Below are positions 16,250 through 23,259 of a DNA stretch of 64,000 nucleotides, one piece after another; position 1 is the first letter of the stretch, and each line of letters begins with the position of its first letter. Under the pieces are notes generated by a model. It worked only from the letters and a program-made list of their open reading frames with translations. It was not told where the DNA came from and searched no databases. This DNA comes from JBGTLA01 sp041744375 (GTDB taxonomy: Bacteria; Actinomycetota; Acidimicrobiia; Spongiisociales; ZC4RG35), in the NCBI GenBank assembly GCA_041744375.1, contig JBGTLA010000095.1, positions 62,001 through 126,000 on the forward strand, read 5' to 3'. The position numbers and the translations under genes are program-made.

Positions 16250-17334
16250 CGGATCCTCTCGACTCAGGGTCGGGAACGCCTTGGAGCGATTGGCTTCGAA
16301 GGTGGGGTGTGAGAGCCTGGTGGGCGCTCGGTCTCGGATTGAGCGTGTACTTCCTGATGGTGGCTCTGGGCTCGGTGCGGGTAGTGGTGCTGCCCCTGCT
16401 TGTCGGCGTGTTCCCGGGGGCCGTGCTCCTGCCTGCTGCCCGCTGGCTGCGGGAGCGGGGCGCCCCTCGGGCTCTCGCCGCCTTGGTCGTGATGGTGGCG
16501 TCGCTCGGTCTCCTCGTCGCACTCGGTTTACTGATAGGGCCGCCCTTGGCCCAGGGCTTGAGCGAGTTGGGCGGCGATGTGCGAGAGGCCTGGGGCACCT
16601 TCCGGGGATGGCTGGTGGACGGTCCCCTGGGGCTGTCCGACGACCAAATCGACGGCTACATCGAGACGATCTGGTCGACTACCAACGACGAGGGAGGGGG
16701 CGGCCTCCTTGGGGGAGCGGTCACACTTGTCGAAATCCTCGTGGGAGCAGTGATGACTGTGATCATCGCTTTTTTCATATTGAAGGACGGAGACCGGATC
16801 GCGGCAGCGGTCGTCGAGCGAATGCCGCACGATCGGGCAGATAGGACTCGGAAAGCGCTGGTGGTTGGACGCCGAACGCTCTCCCAATACATCGGAGGGC
16901 TGGCTCTGGTCGGGCTGTTCGATGCCGTGTTCATCGGTCTCGGCCTGCACCTCATTGGTGTCCCCTTGGTGATTCCGATCGCCACCATTGCCTTCCTGGC
17001 CTCATTCATGCCGCTCATCGGGGCCTGGATCGGTGGATTGGTGGGAGTGGCGGTTGCATTCGTGCACGGCGGGATAGGCACGGCGTTGCTGGCATTGGCC
17101 ATCATCACCGTCGTGGAACAGGTCGAGGCCAACGTAGTTGCTCCGATTGTGTTCCGACACACCCTCCACCTCCACCCCCTCGTCACCATCATGGGCATCC
17201 TGGTGGGTGCAACCGTCTTTGGGATAGCTGGAGCATTCCTGGCCGTGCCACTGCTCGCGGTGGCCGTGGCAGTCAGACAGGCCCTCGTCGACGATCCGGA
17301 GCGTTCGTTTGTGACGATCGCCCAGGTGCGCTGA
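16246..17334 (+). CDS. AI-2E/PerM-family membrane permease
   Basis: A membrane protein of about 362 residues with the family layout: two N-terminal helices, a soluble central region (about 95–170), then FILKDGDRI, SQYIGGLALVGLFDAVFIGL, FLASFMPLIGAWIGGLVGV and the C-terminal pattern QVEANVVAPIVF–HLHPLVTIMGILVGA–FGIAGAFLAVPLLA. Members export small molecules or act as Na+/H+ antiporters; the substrate is not predictable here. The GTG at 16246 overlaps the stop of the short upstream ORF. A near-consensus stress promoter lies upstream. Confidence 0.85.
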   Translation: MTDPLDSGSGTPWSDWLRRWGVRAWWALGLGLSVYFLMVALGSVRVVVLPLLVGVFPGAVLLPAARWLRERGAPRALAALVVMVASLGLLVALGLLIGPPLAQGLSELGGDVREAWGTFRGWLVDGPLGLSDDQIDGYIETIWSTTNDEGGGGLLGGAVTLVEILVGAVMTVIIAFFILKDGDRIAAAVVERMPHDRADRTRKALVVGRRTLSQYIGGLALVGLFDAVFIGLGLHLIGVPLVIPIATIAFLASFMPLIGAWIGGLVGVAVAFVHGGIGTALLALAIITVVEQVEANVVAPIVFRHTLHLHPLVTIMGILVGATVFGIAGAFLAVPLLAVAVAVRQALVDDPERSFVTIAQVR

Positions 17335-17542
17335 TCGGAGCAATCGAGTCCATCTACGCCCATCATGCGGATGCCGTCAAGTGCCTGGGGCCCTTTGGAG
17401 GTTTGGAGCGGCCGATTGTGGGCACGAAAAGGGGCATGAGCGTCCTTCGACCACGCGCCCCGAGCAAGGGCATGAGGCAAAGGGGATGGGAGTGGGCTCC
17501 CCTCATCCTCCTCACTATCTGGACGCTGGGAAGGGCCGTCGT
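17335..17542. other. Short intergenic region, weak promoter-like site
   Basis: Contains GTTT (17401–17404), 15-base spacer and GGGCAC (17420–17425), one mismatch from a SigB/SigF −10, but 118 bases before the next start. No gene seen. Confidence 0.25.
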
Positions 17543-17749
17543 ATGACCGGGCGTGACGACCGGCTGCTGCGGGCTACGACGGTCGCCGTGGCCGGACGAC
17601 GCCCCCGGACCGTCGACGAGCGGCGGGTGTGCCCTATTGAGGGATGTGACACGGTATTAAGCCGCTACAACTCGGGAGAAACGTGTCTGCCGCACCAGCC
17701 GACTCGTTTCCCACGGGTGAGGGGTGGGTCCCCGCTCGAGACGTCATGA
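17543..17749 (+). CDS. Small Cys/His zinc-finger-like protein
   Basis: A protein of 68 residues, MTGRDDRLLRATTV at the N-terminus, with a candidate zinc site VCPIEGCDTVLSRYNSGETC followed by LPH. The C-x4-C…C-x2-H spacing with LSRYN is seen in small actinobacterial proteins of unknown role. ATG chosen because GGAAGGG lies just upstream. No partner is evident; the next gene is a divergent anti-sigma-like protein. Confidence 0.5.
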   Translation: MTGRDDRLLRATTVAVAGRRPRTVDERRVCPIEGCDTVLSRYNSGETCLPHQPTRFPRVRGGSPLETS

Positions 17750-17985
17750 GCGACCCTGTAAGGCCAGGCGAGTCCAACAGAGATTATGCAGAAGCCGTTA
17801 CGCTTCTTGGATGGAGAGGTGGAGTTTGTCGACCGACGCTGGATGGGTGGATGAGTGCCGGGTGTCGGTCGACGCGACGGCCCGGCCAGTAGTCGTGCAC
17901 CGAGCCGGTTCCGCCCATTGACGTGACCAACAACCCGCACCGACATTCGGTTGCCGGTGCCTCATTTCCTCAAGGAACGTTCCCC
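17750..17985. other. Intergenic region, nothing recognised
   Basis: Only short frames without homology-like features. An overlapping frame from 17683 to 17892 is open but has unremarkable composition. Confidence 0.4.
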
Positions 17986-18387
17986 ATGAGCACAAAGGGC
18001 CCTCAACAATCCTCTGAGATCGCTATCCGTCTGATCATCCCGGCGATCGATTCGCTCGTCGACTTGATTCGGACGGCGGTGGGGAGGGTGGCCCAGTTGA
18101 TCGGGTTCACCTTCGACGGTATCGAGGACTTTGCCCTGGCAGCCAATGAGGCAGCGGCGTTGTTGCTCGACCTCGGCCCCCACACCCTGGAAGTCGACTT
18201 TCATGCGCCACTAGAGCACGGTGATCGGGCGACGGTCGTCATCAGTGCAGTTGACCCCAAAGGCCAGTGGCCACCTCCGGATCTGGAGGTGGATCTCAGG
18301 TGGCAGGTGCTCACGGCGATTTGTGAGGACGTTCGAGTTCGCGACGACGGCCATTGTGGGCTTGTCCTGGTGCAGGGGATGAAATAG
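17986..18387 (+). CDS. Degenerate RsbW/UsfX-like anti-sigma factor
   Basis: A protein of 133 residues with the outline of a small GHKL anti-sigma factor: IIPAIDSLVDLIRTAVGRVA, then the N-box-like IEDFALAANEAAALLLD, a strand LEVDF, and a C-terminal GLVLVQGMK as in the last helix of these proteins. The N-box keeps Glu–Ala but has no Asn three positions on, and no D-x-G-x-G follows (DPKGQW instead). ATP binding is therefore doubtful, and it may sequester the sigma factor without kinase activity. It faces the sigma gene, whose stop is 61 bases away. ATG at 17986 follows AAGGAA. Confidence 0.7.
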   Translation: MSTKGPQQSSEIAIRLIIPAIDSLVDLIRTAVGRVAQLIGFTFDGIEDFALAANEAAALLLDLGPHTLEVDFHAPLEHGDRATVVISAVDPKGQWPPPDLEVDLRWQVLTAICEDVRVRDDGHCGLVLVQGMK

Positions 18388-18447
18388 GGGCGATTGCCGC
18401 CGCGAGAGGGTGGTTGCAACCCACCAGGAAGGCGAACGAGGGGGACT

Positions 18448-19197
18448 TCACGCCTCCAGGGACTGACGCAACGTGTCGAGGCTTCGGGCCAGAATCCTGG
18501 AAACGTGCATTTGGGAGATGCCCATGCGTTCGGCGATCTGGCGTTGAGTCAGCTCGCAGTAGAACCGGAGGTAGAGAATCTGGCGCTCTCGCTCTGGCTG
18601 CGACTCCAGCAACGGTTTGAGAGAATCCAGGTCCTCGAACAGCTCTATGCGCTCGTCGGTGGCTCCGAACATGTCGATGACCGTGGCGGTGCCGTCGCCG
18701 ACGGGCGCATCGAGCGCGTCTGGTCGGAAGGCATTGCCGAGAGCGGCGGCGTCCACCACCTCCTGTGGGGAGACACCGATATGCGCCGCGATCTCACCGA
18801 CGGTGGGGGAACGTCCCAAGCGCTGTCCCAGCTCTTCGTTGGCCCGGCGGCTCGTGACACTTATGTCTTTGAGACGTCGTGGTACGCCCGTTCCCCACAG
18901 ATTGTCCCGAAAGAACCGCTTCAGCTCGCCGGTGATCGTGGGCACTGCAAAGCTGGTGAACCGGGCCCCGAACTCAGGGTCGTATCTGTCGATGGCGTGG
19001 AGCAGCCCGAGAAGAGCGACCTGACGTAAGTCGTTGAGTTCAGCCCCACGGTTCGCATACCGCTGGGCCAGGTGCAACGCCAACGGTCGGAAGTGAGCCA
19101 CGAGTTCCGCTCGAGCTTCCTCGTCGGGCAATCTCTGCAGAAGATCGCGAACTTGCTTGTCGTGATCCGAGGATGATATGTCGACCCTGTCCCGCAT
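18448..19197 (-). CDS. sigF: SigB/SigF-family general-stress sigma factor
   Basis: A sigma-70 family protein of 249 residues with regions 2, 3 and 4 but no region 1, as in SigB/SigF/SigG. Region 2: DLRQVALLGLLHAIDRYDPE and FTSFAVPTITGELKRFFRD. Region 3: DISVTSRRANEELGQRLGRS and EIAAHIGVSPQEV. Region 4: RERQILYLRFYCELTQRQIA with the helix-turn-helix RMGISQMHVSRILA. It would direct RNA polymerase to GTTT–N15/16–GGGTA promoters, of which several lie in this window. Its neighbours are an anti-sigma-like protein and a STAS protein. The promoter may be autoregulatory (weak site upstream). Confidence 0.9.
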   Translation of the reverse strand: MRDRVDISSSDHDKQVRDLLQRLPDEEARAELVAHFRPLALHLAQRYANRGAELNDLRQVALLGLLHAIDRYDPEFGARFTSFAVPTITGELKRFFRDNLWGTGVPRRLKDISVTSRRANEELGQRLGRSPTVGEIAAHIGVSPQEVVDAAALGNAFRPDALDAPVGDGTATVIDMFGATDERIELFEDLDSLKPLLESQPERERQILYLRFYCELTQRQIAERMGISQMHVSRILARSLDTLRQSLEA

Positions 19198-19209
19198 ATT
19201 CGGGCGGGT

Positions 19210-19234
19210 CTACCCGCAGTTCCCAGAATCCAAT
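19210..19234 (-). promoter_or_regulatory. Weak SigB/SigF-like promoter before the sigma gene
   Basis: Minus strand: ATTG (19234–19231), 15-base spacer, GGGTAG (19215–19210). The −10 is perfect and the −35 poor. Transcription would start about 6 bases before the ATG, a near-leaderless layout also seen at 32906 and 34872. It would give positive autoregulation. Confidence 0.35.
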
Positions 19235-19457
19235 CCTCGGACACCGAAGACACCTCAGCTGAGTGCCCCCCGCCGAGGTTCGTGGGTGTTTTGACGGCCC
19301 GGGGCTCGCCTGGTGGTCGCGGAAAGGGCCCCGGGTGTGCCCCCTCTTGAGGAAAGCGGCGGATAGCGAACCGGATTCTGCCAAACCGAGACGATGCCCG
19401 AACCGGCATCTCAGACTTGGACCGGGGGATGGGCGGTGTGGCGTTGGCGCCTGGAGA

Positions 19458-19760
19458 TCAGTCCAAGAGATACTGTTCGATCCCAGCCACCGAGAGCACC
19501 CGGCGCACGGGAGGTGTGGAATTGCGGACGACAAAGCGGCCACCGTCGTGCTCGACGCTGCGTTTGGCCTGAACGAGTACGCCCAATGCCATCGAGTCCA
19601 CGAACGATACGCCGGCGAGGTCCACGACGACATGGAAGCCGATGCCAGACGCTTCGATCAAGGCCGCGCGGAGTTGCGCCACGTTGCCGAAGTCGATCTC
19701 CCCAGTCAGGGACACCGAAACCGTATCCCCGTCGGGTACCACGTCGATCTTGAGTTCCAT
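19458..19760 (-). CDS. STAS-domain anti-anti-sigma factor
   Basis: A single-domain STAS protein of 100 residues: VSVSLTGEIDFGNVAQLRAA, then VVVDLAGVSFVDSMALGVLV, with the phosphorylatable Ser in VDSMA, and a C-terminal helix RRVLSVAGIEQYLL. It resembles RsbV/SpoIIAA and would antagonise an anti-sigma factor such as the one at 17986. It is transcribed in the same direction as the sigma gene, with a 260-base gap before it. Confidence 0.9.
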   Translation of the reverse strand: MELKIDVVPDGDTVSVSLTGEIDFGNVAQLRAALIEASGIGFHVVVDLAGVSFVDSMALGVLVQAKRSVEHDGGRFVVRNSTPPVRRVLSVAGIEQYLLD

Positions 19761-19891
19761 GTTCTAGCCTCACGCCAAGTCGTATGCGTACCGTAGATGA
19801 GATCGACACTCGTCGCGCGTCGGCTCAGGCGACGTCCACGCCCGGCCGGCGACTTACGACGTCTCTCACCTCAGGAATCCCACCCGTGCAG

Positions 19892-19917
19892 GTTTCGGTT
19901 GTGCTCGTTTCGGGAAG
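19892..19917 (+). promoter_or_regulatory. Weak SigB/SigF-like site upstream of whiB
   Basis: GTTT (19892–19895), 16-base spacer, GGGAAG (19912–19917). The −35 and spacing fit; the −10 lacks the T. The predicted start would be just before the ATG at 19927. Confidence 0.25.
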
Positions 19918-19926
19918 CCAAGAGAC

Positions 19927-20214
19927 ATGACCGCCACGGTTCCAGAGGTAGTCGCCGCCGGGGCGGGCTCGCCCGGTTTCCAGAGGGTTCGGCTCGAGTC
20001 GGCCGCCTGCCGAGACGAGACCTCAGACCTGTTCTTCTCGCCGTCCCTGACCGAACAGACTGCGGCGAAGAGAGTGTGTGCGCAATGCGATGTGCGCCTC
20101 GAGTGTCTGCTGTACGCGCTGGAGACACGTCAACAATATGGAGTCTGGGGTGGCCTCGCCACCGAGGAGCGCCGCCTCATGCGTCGCCTGGTCGCCCAGG
20201 AGGTGGCTTCGTAG
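19927..20214 (+). CDS. WhiB-family Fe–S transcriptional regulator
   Basis: A protein of 95 residues with the four WhiB cysteines: one in SAACRDE, then RVCAQCDVRLECLLYA (C-x2-C-x5-C), and the glycine turn GVWGG followed by a basic C-terminal helix (TEERRLMRRLVA). These bind an oxygen- and NO-sensitive [4Fe-4S] cluster and act with the principal sigma factor. Which WhiB subclass this is cannot be told with confidence. It stands alone, downstream of and divergent from the STAS gene. Confidence 0.93.
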   Translation: MTATVPEVVAAGAGSPGFQRVRLESAACRDETSDLFFSPSLTEQTAAKRVCAQCDVRLECLLYALETRQQYGVWGGLATEERRLMRRLVAQEVAS

Positions 20215-20363
20215 CCCTCGGCGCGGTTTCCTCGCAAAGGGACGGCGTGGAAGGCGCTGCAGGATCTGGCAACGAAGGGGGTCTGGTATCAGTGACACGC
20301 CGCAGCGTTGTCCGGCGCCCAGGCCGGCGAACGACCTCGGTGCGAAAATCTGACAGGTGCTTG

Positions 20364-20388
20364 ATTTGCTGGGAGAAGTGGTGGGTAA
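20364..20388 (+). promoter_or_regulatory. Near-consensus SigB/SigF-type promoter of the ferritin-like gene
   Basis: ATTT (20364–20367), 15-base spacer, GGGTAA (20383–20388). One mismatch in the −35. Predicted start near 20395, 44 bases before the ATG. Confidence 0.5.
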
Positions 20389-20438
20389 CGGTTCCGTCAC
20401 ACGGGCCGACCCCGGCCCCGGAAGTGGGAGAGAAACCA

Positions 20439-21034
20439 ATGGACAGAAAGCAGCTCGATGAGCTCTTCTACCAAGCCATCGAAACCGAGTTGGGAGGAGA
20501 GCAGATCTATCTGGCGGCTATCGATTGCGCCGTCAACGACGACCTGCGCGAGGAGTGGGAGGGTTACCTGGACGAGACCCGAAACCACCAGCGGATTCTT
20601 CGGGATGTGTTCGAGGCAGCCGAACTGGACATCGAGCGCGACACACCCGGCTGCGATGTTCTCTGGCACAAGGCCACGGGCCTGATCGAAGCGATGGCCA
20701 TCGCCAGGGATGAAGGTGGACCCGGGACGGCTCAGCTGGTGGCTGCGGAGTGTGTGGTCGAAGCCGAGAGCAAAGACCATCGGAACTGGGAGCTCATCGG
20801 GCTCATGGCGGAGCATGTCGAGGGTGCTCTCGGGACGGCCATGGCCGATGCCTATGGGGAGGTGGCGGAAGAAGAAGCCGAGCACCTGTTTCACACCATG
20901 GATGGGCGCGCGAACTCTGGCTCGAGTCATTGGGTGTTCCCGCGGCCTTGCCTCCCCCCGAAGAGGAGAAGCATGTCAAGACCCAGATCGGCGCGAGCCG
21001 GGCAGCCCAGGCGCGCGATGAGTATGTCGACTGA
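20439..21034 (+). pseudogene. Ferritin-like protein with a frameshift near 20905
   Basis: From the ATG at 20439 the frame encodes a ferritin-like helical bundle of about 155 residues: LFYQAIETELGGEQIYLAAI, then WEGYLDETRNHQRIL (E-x6-H type ligand pairs), ECVVEAESKDHRNWELI and GEVAEEEAEHLFHT. At about 20905 the coding character jumps to another frame, which continues WARELWLESLGVPAALPPPE, EKHVKTQIGASRAAQARDEY and stops at 21034. The original frame runs on to 21065 as Pro/Arg/Ser-rich sequence. A single missing base near GGATGG explains this. It is either a real inactivating mutation, which leaves the helical core but swaps the tail, or a sequencing error. Confidence 0.7.
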
Positions 21035-21061
21035 GCGACCTTCGCATTCGGTGGGGTGCGC

Positions 21062-21325
21062 ATGAATCCAGGCGCCCGCAATCGACGAAGGGCACGAGAC
21101 GAAGGCCATGAGTTGACACTGGGTCAACTGCCAGCAGGACCAGGCGTCGACTCGTCCCTGCTCGACGTCTTGGCCGTCGCAACATTTTTTGCGTTGGTGG
21201 CGCCGCTCCTCGTGGTGTTGGGCGTGGTGGAGAGTCTCGGCCAGATCCTGGTTCCGTCTCTAGTGGTAGCCGGCGCTTTCGGCCTGGCTCACGGATACAG
21301 CCGGTTCCGGGAGTTCGGCGGGTGA
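21062..21325 (+). CDS. Small two-helix membrane protein, unknown
   Basis: A protein of 87 residues: a basic polar N-terminus (NPGARNRRRARDEG) followed by two hydrophobic helices, LLDVLAVATFFALVAPLLVV and LGQILVPSLVVAGAFGLAHG. No family recognised. It follows the ferritin-like gene by 27 bases and probably belongs to the same transcript. GTG at 21056 is an equally possible start. Confidence 0.5.
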   Translation: MNPGARNRRRARDEGHELTLGQLPAGPGVDSSLLDVLAVATFFALVAPLLVVLGVVESLGQILVPSLVVAGAFGLAHGYSRFREFGG

Positions 21326-21350
21326 TTCCATAAGCCGGTCCTCACCACGT

Positions 21351-21587
21351 TCAGGTTTGACGCCGCTCGATCCAATCGACGAATACGCTCGTATCGGCGG
21401 TGCCACCCTCTTCCTCGATGAATGTGTAGGCCCAATCGTCGATCTGGTCATCGGTGAGGCCGGCCGATCGCAGACGATCCCGCGACGAGTTGGCCAGGAG
21501 ACGAGCAGCTTCGATCTGGGGCAGGTCGGGTGTTGGAGTCTCGATCCCCTCGTCTTCGGGGTCGGTGGGCGCGATGTCGTCAGCCAC
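21351..21587 (-). CDS. Small acidic protein downstream of metallothionein
   Basis: A protein of 78 residues, VADDIAPTDPEDEGIETPTP at the N-terminus, then a helical domain LPQIEAARLLANSSRDRLRS and LTDDQIDDWAYTFIEEEGG. I know of similar short actinobacterial domains with L-T-D-x-x-I-D-x-W-A but no function. Its GTG overlaps the stop of the metallothionein-like gene (GTGGCTGA) with GGGGG just upstream, so the two are translationally coupled. A longer in-frame extension to 21764 lies inside the metallothionein gene and is rejected. Confidence 0.6.
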   Translation of the reverse strand: MADDIAPTDPEDEGIETPTPDLPQIEAARLLANSSRDRLRSAGLTDDQIDDWAYTFIEEEGGTADTSVFVDWIERRQT

Positions 21588-21792
21588 CGCTACCCCCGGC
21601 ACGCGGGTGGAGAGACTCCTCGTCGAGCACCGACTCCAGATCAGCGGTGCCGTCGCAATCTGGATGACCGCACTCGCACAATCGGTGCATCGATGCGTCT
21701 CCAACCTCCTCGACAGCGTCGCGGCAGTGGACAGAGCATACGTCGATAGATTCAGCGACCACACACGTACAAACCGAGTGTTCGCATTTCAC
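21580..21792 (-). CDS. Metallothionein-like metal-binding protein
   Basis: A protein of 70 residues with eight cysteines and several histidines: MKCEHSVCTCVV, then DVCSVHCRDA and LCECGHPDCDG. The K-C-x-H-x-x-C-x-C…C-x3-C…C-x-C-G-H-x-x-C order fits bacterial metallothioneins (SmtA/BmtA type), which bind Zn, Cd or Cu through thiolate clusters in the cytoplasm. The C-terminal 20 residues are a disordered tail. GTG start at 21792 has an excellent AAAGGAG 7 bases upstream. A consensus SigB/SigF-type promoter precedes it, suggesting induction by general stress rather than by a metal repressor. Confidence 0.82.
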   Translation of the reverse strand: MKCEHSVCTCVVAESIDVCSVHCRDAVEEVGDASMHRLCECGHPDCDGTADLESVLDEESLHPRAGGSGG

Positions 21793-21834
21793 GAGATCTC
21801 CTTTCAGCTCTCGGTTGAGATCTGACAGAGAGTG

Positions 21835-21859
21835 TTACCCAACGCTGCACCTCGGAAAC
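21835..21859 (-). promoter_or_regulatory. SigB/SigF-type promoter of the metallothionein operon
   Basis: Minus strand GTTT (21859–21856), 15-base spacer, GGGTAA (21840–21835). Predicted start near 21828, about 36 bases before the GTG. Its −35 is only 11 bases from the −35 of the divergent promoter at 21871. Confidence 0.72.
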
Positions 21860-21870
21860 CAAGACTGCAT

Positions 21871-21895
21871 GTTTCGAACTCTGGCGAATGGGTAG
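21871..21895 (+). promoter_or_regulatory. SigB/SigF-type promoter of the rightward stress operon
   Basis: GTTT (21871–21874), 15-base spacer, GGGTAG (21890–21895). Predicted start near 21902, 30 bases before the GTG of the 19-residue peptide. It forms a back-to-back pair with the metallothionein promoter. Confidence 0.72.
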
Positions 21896-21931
21896 TCACC
21901 AGCTCGGTAGTTCACGTCGAAAGGAAATCCC

Positions 21932-21991
21932 GTGTATATCGGAATCGGAACACTCATCCTCATCATCTTGATCCTGTTGCTGGTCTTCTGA
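21932..21991 (+). CDS. 19-residue hydrophobic membrane peptide
   Basis: A short frame from GTG with AAGGAA upstream encodes MYIGIGTLILIILILLLVF, a single membrane-spanning peptide with essentially no polar tail. Peptides of this kind occur next to stress membrane proteins in several bacterial groups, without a known role. It is the first frame of the transcript started by the promoter at 21871 and lies 48 bases before the next gene. Confidence 0.6.
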   Translation: MYIGIGTLILIILILLLVF

Positions 21992-22039
21992 GATGGTGGG
22001 CGGATTGTTTGACAAGACGTTCAAAGGAGGTACGCGACG

Positions 22040-22633
22040 ATGACTACAAACACAGAGTCCGTCCGTGGCACCGAAGCCAATATGGCATCGGTCACCGAGC
22101 GATTCGGCGGGATCGATACGCCCGCTTCACTCATGGGCATGTTCACGGCTTTTGGCGTGCTCGCTTTCTTGGGTTCGTTGATCGCCGCGGGTGTCGGAGC
22201 CGCGGATTATCAGCTCAATGCCTTTGACATCGAAGGCAACGTCCAAGAACTGGTCGTTGGGGGGGTCATCATGGCCGTCCTCGTGACGTTTGTGGCATTC
22301 CTGAGCGGCGGTTGGGCAGCCGGCCGCATGGCGCGCTACGACGGCGGAATGAACGGAATCGGCACCGCATTGTGGGCGCTGCTGGTGATTGCCGTCTTTG
22401 CTGCCCTCGGAGCCTGGGCCGGGGCGGAATACAACGCCTTCCAGCGCGTTGGCCTGCCCGACTGGTTCAGCCAGATACGGGGCGATGACGTCACCACTCT
22501 CGGCGTCGTTGCCGCCGCCGCCAGCGTCGTCGCCGTTTTCGCCGGCGCCTACATAGGCGGGAAGTTCGGCGAGATGTATCACCGGCGCGCCGATGCGGCA
22601 CTCGTAGACCAGGCCGTTACGCATGACCACTGA
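22040..22633 (+). CDS. Four-helix membrane protein of the stress operon
   Basis: A membrane protein of 197 residues with four hydrophobic segments: SLMGMFTAFGVLAFLGSLIA, VVGGVIMAVLVTFVAFLSGG, GTALWALLVIAVFAALGAWA and TTLGVVAAAASVVAVFAGAY. There is a WAAGRMARYDG loop after the second and a short basic tail. The architecture resembles YrzE/TIGR04086-like proteins of unknown function. A strong AAAGGAGG precedes the ATG. It lies between the 19-residue peptide and a PRC-barrel gene. Confidence 0.7.
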   Translation: MTTNTESVRGTEANMASVTERFGGIDTPASLMGMFTAFGVLAFLGSLIAAGVGAADYQLNAFDIEGNVQELVVGGVIMAVLVTFVAFLSGGWAAGRMARYDGGMNGIGTALWALLVIAVFAALGAWAGAEYNAFQRVGLPDWFSQIRGDDVTTLGVVAAAASVVAVFAGAYIGGKFGEMYHRRADAALVDQAVTHDH

Positions 22634-22670
22634 CAGAGACCCAACAGACCGAGGAAGGGGAGAACCCGTC

Positions 22671-23036
22671 ATGAAGCACTCGATACTCTCTGCCGGCACC
22701 ATGACCGGCGACACAATCATCAACGGCGAGGGCACCGACATAGGGACACTCAAGGAGCTGATGATCGACACTGGCACCGGTGAGGTCGCCTACGCCGTGC
22801 TGGCTCGCGGTGGCTTCGCCGGCGTCGGCGAGAAACTGTTCGCTGTTCCCTGGGCTCTTGTCGGAGTCGACGGAGACAACGAGCGTCTGGTCCTAGACCT
22901 CGACGAGCAGGTGCTGGAGGACAGCCCGGGGTTCGATCCCGACAATTGGCCATCATTCAGCGACATGCAGTGGCGTGAGGGAATCGACCGCTATTTCGGT
23001 CTCGATCCCGCCCGGGAGGAGTCGACACCTCACTGA
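22671..23036 (+). CDS. PRC-barrel domain protein
   Basis: A protein of 121 residues with one PRC barrel: TIINGEGTDIGTLKELMIDT, then VAYAVLARGGFAGVGEKLFA and VPWALVGV, and a C-terminal DNWPSFSDMQW region. This is the general-stress subgroup, often found with CsbD- or YsnF-like proteins. Start at 22671 follows GGAAGGGGAG. It is the last gene of the transcript and is followed by a hairpin. Confidence 0.8.
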   Translation: MKHSILSAGTMTGDTIINGEGTDIGTLKELMIDTGTGEVAYAVLARGGFAGVGEKLFAVPWALVGVDGDNERLVLDLDEQVLEDSPGFDPDNWPSFSDMQWREGIDRYFGLDPAREESTPH

Positions 23037-23057
23037 CCGGCGCTGGCGCGCTGTCAT

Positions 23058-23103
23058 CGACACTCCTCGGCTGTCAAGCCCGTAGCCCCACTGAGGAGTG
23101 TCG
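23058..23103 (+). terminator. Hairpin ending the PRC-barrel transcript
   Basis: CGACACTCCTC (23058–23068) pairs exactly with GAGGAGTGTCG (23093–23103), with GGCT/AGCC pairing possible inside the 24-base loop. It lies 22 bases after the stop codon. No T-run follows. Confidence 0.6.
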
Positions 23104-23259
23104 CGCGAGTACGGTGAAAACGATGACTTGCCTCTTCCGGGACAAGCCGATGTTCGTGGTGTGGAATGCGGTTTGCCATTATCGGGTAGGCGGCTGACCG
23201 GATGGGGAGAGATTTCCGCAGCCCACCTGCCCGTTTTCTCGAGCGCAGTGTGATCTGAC

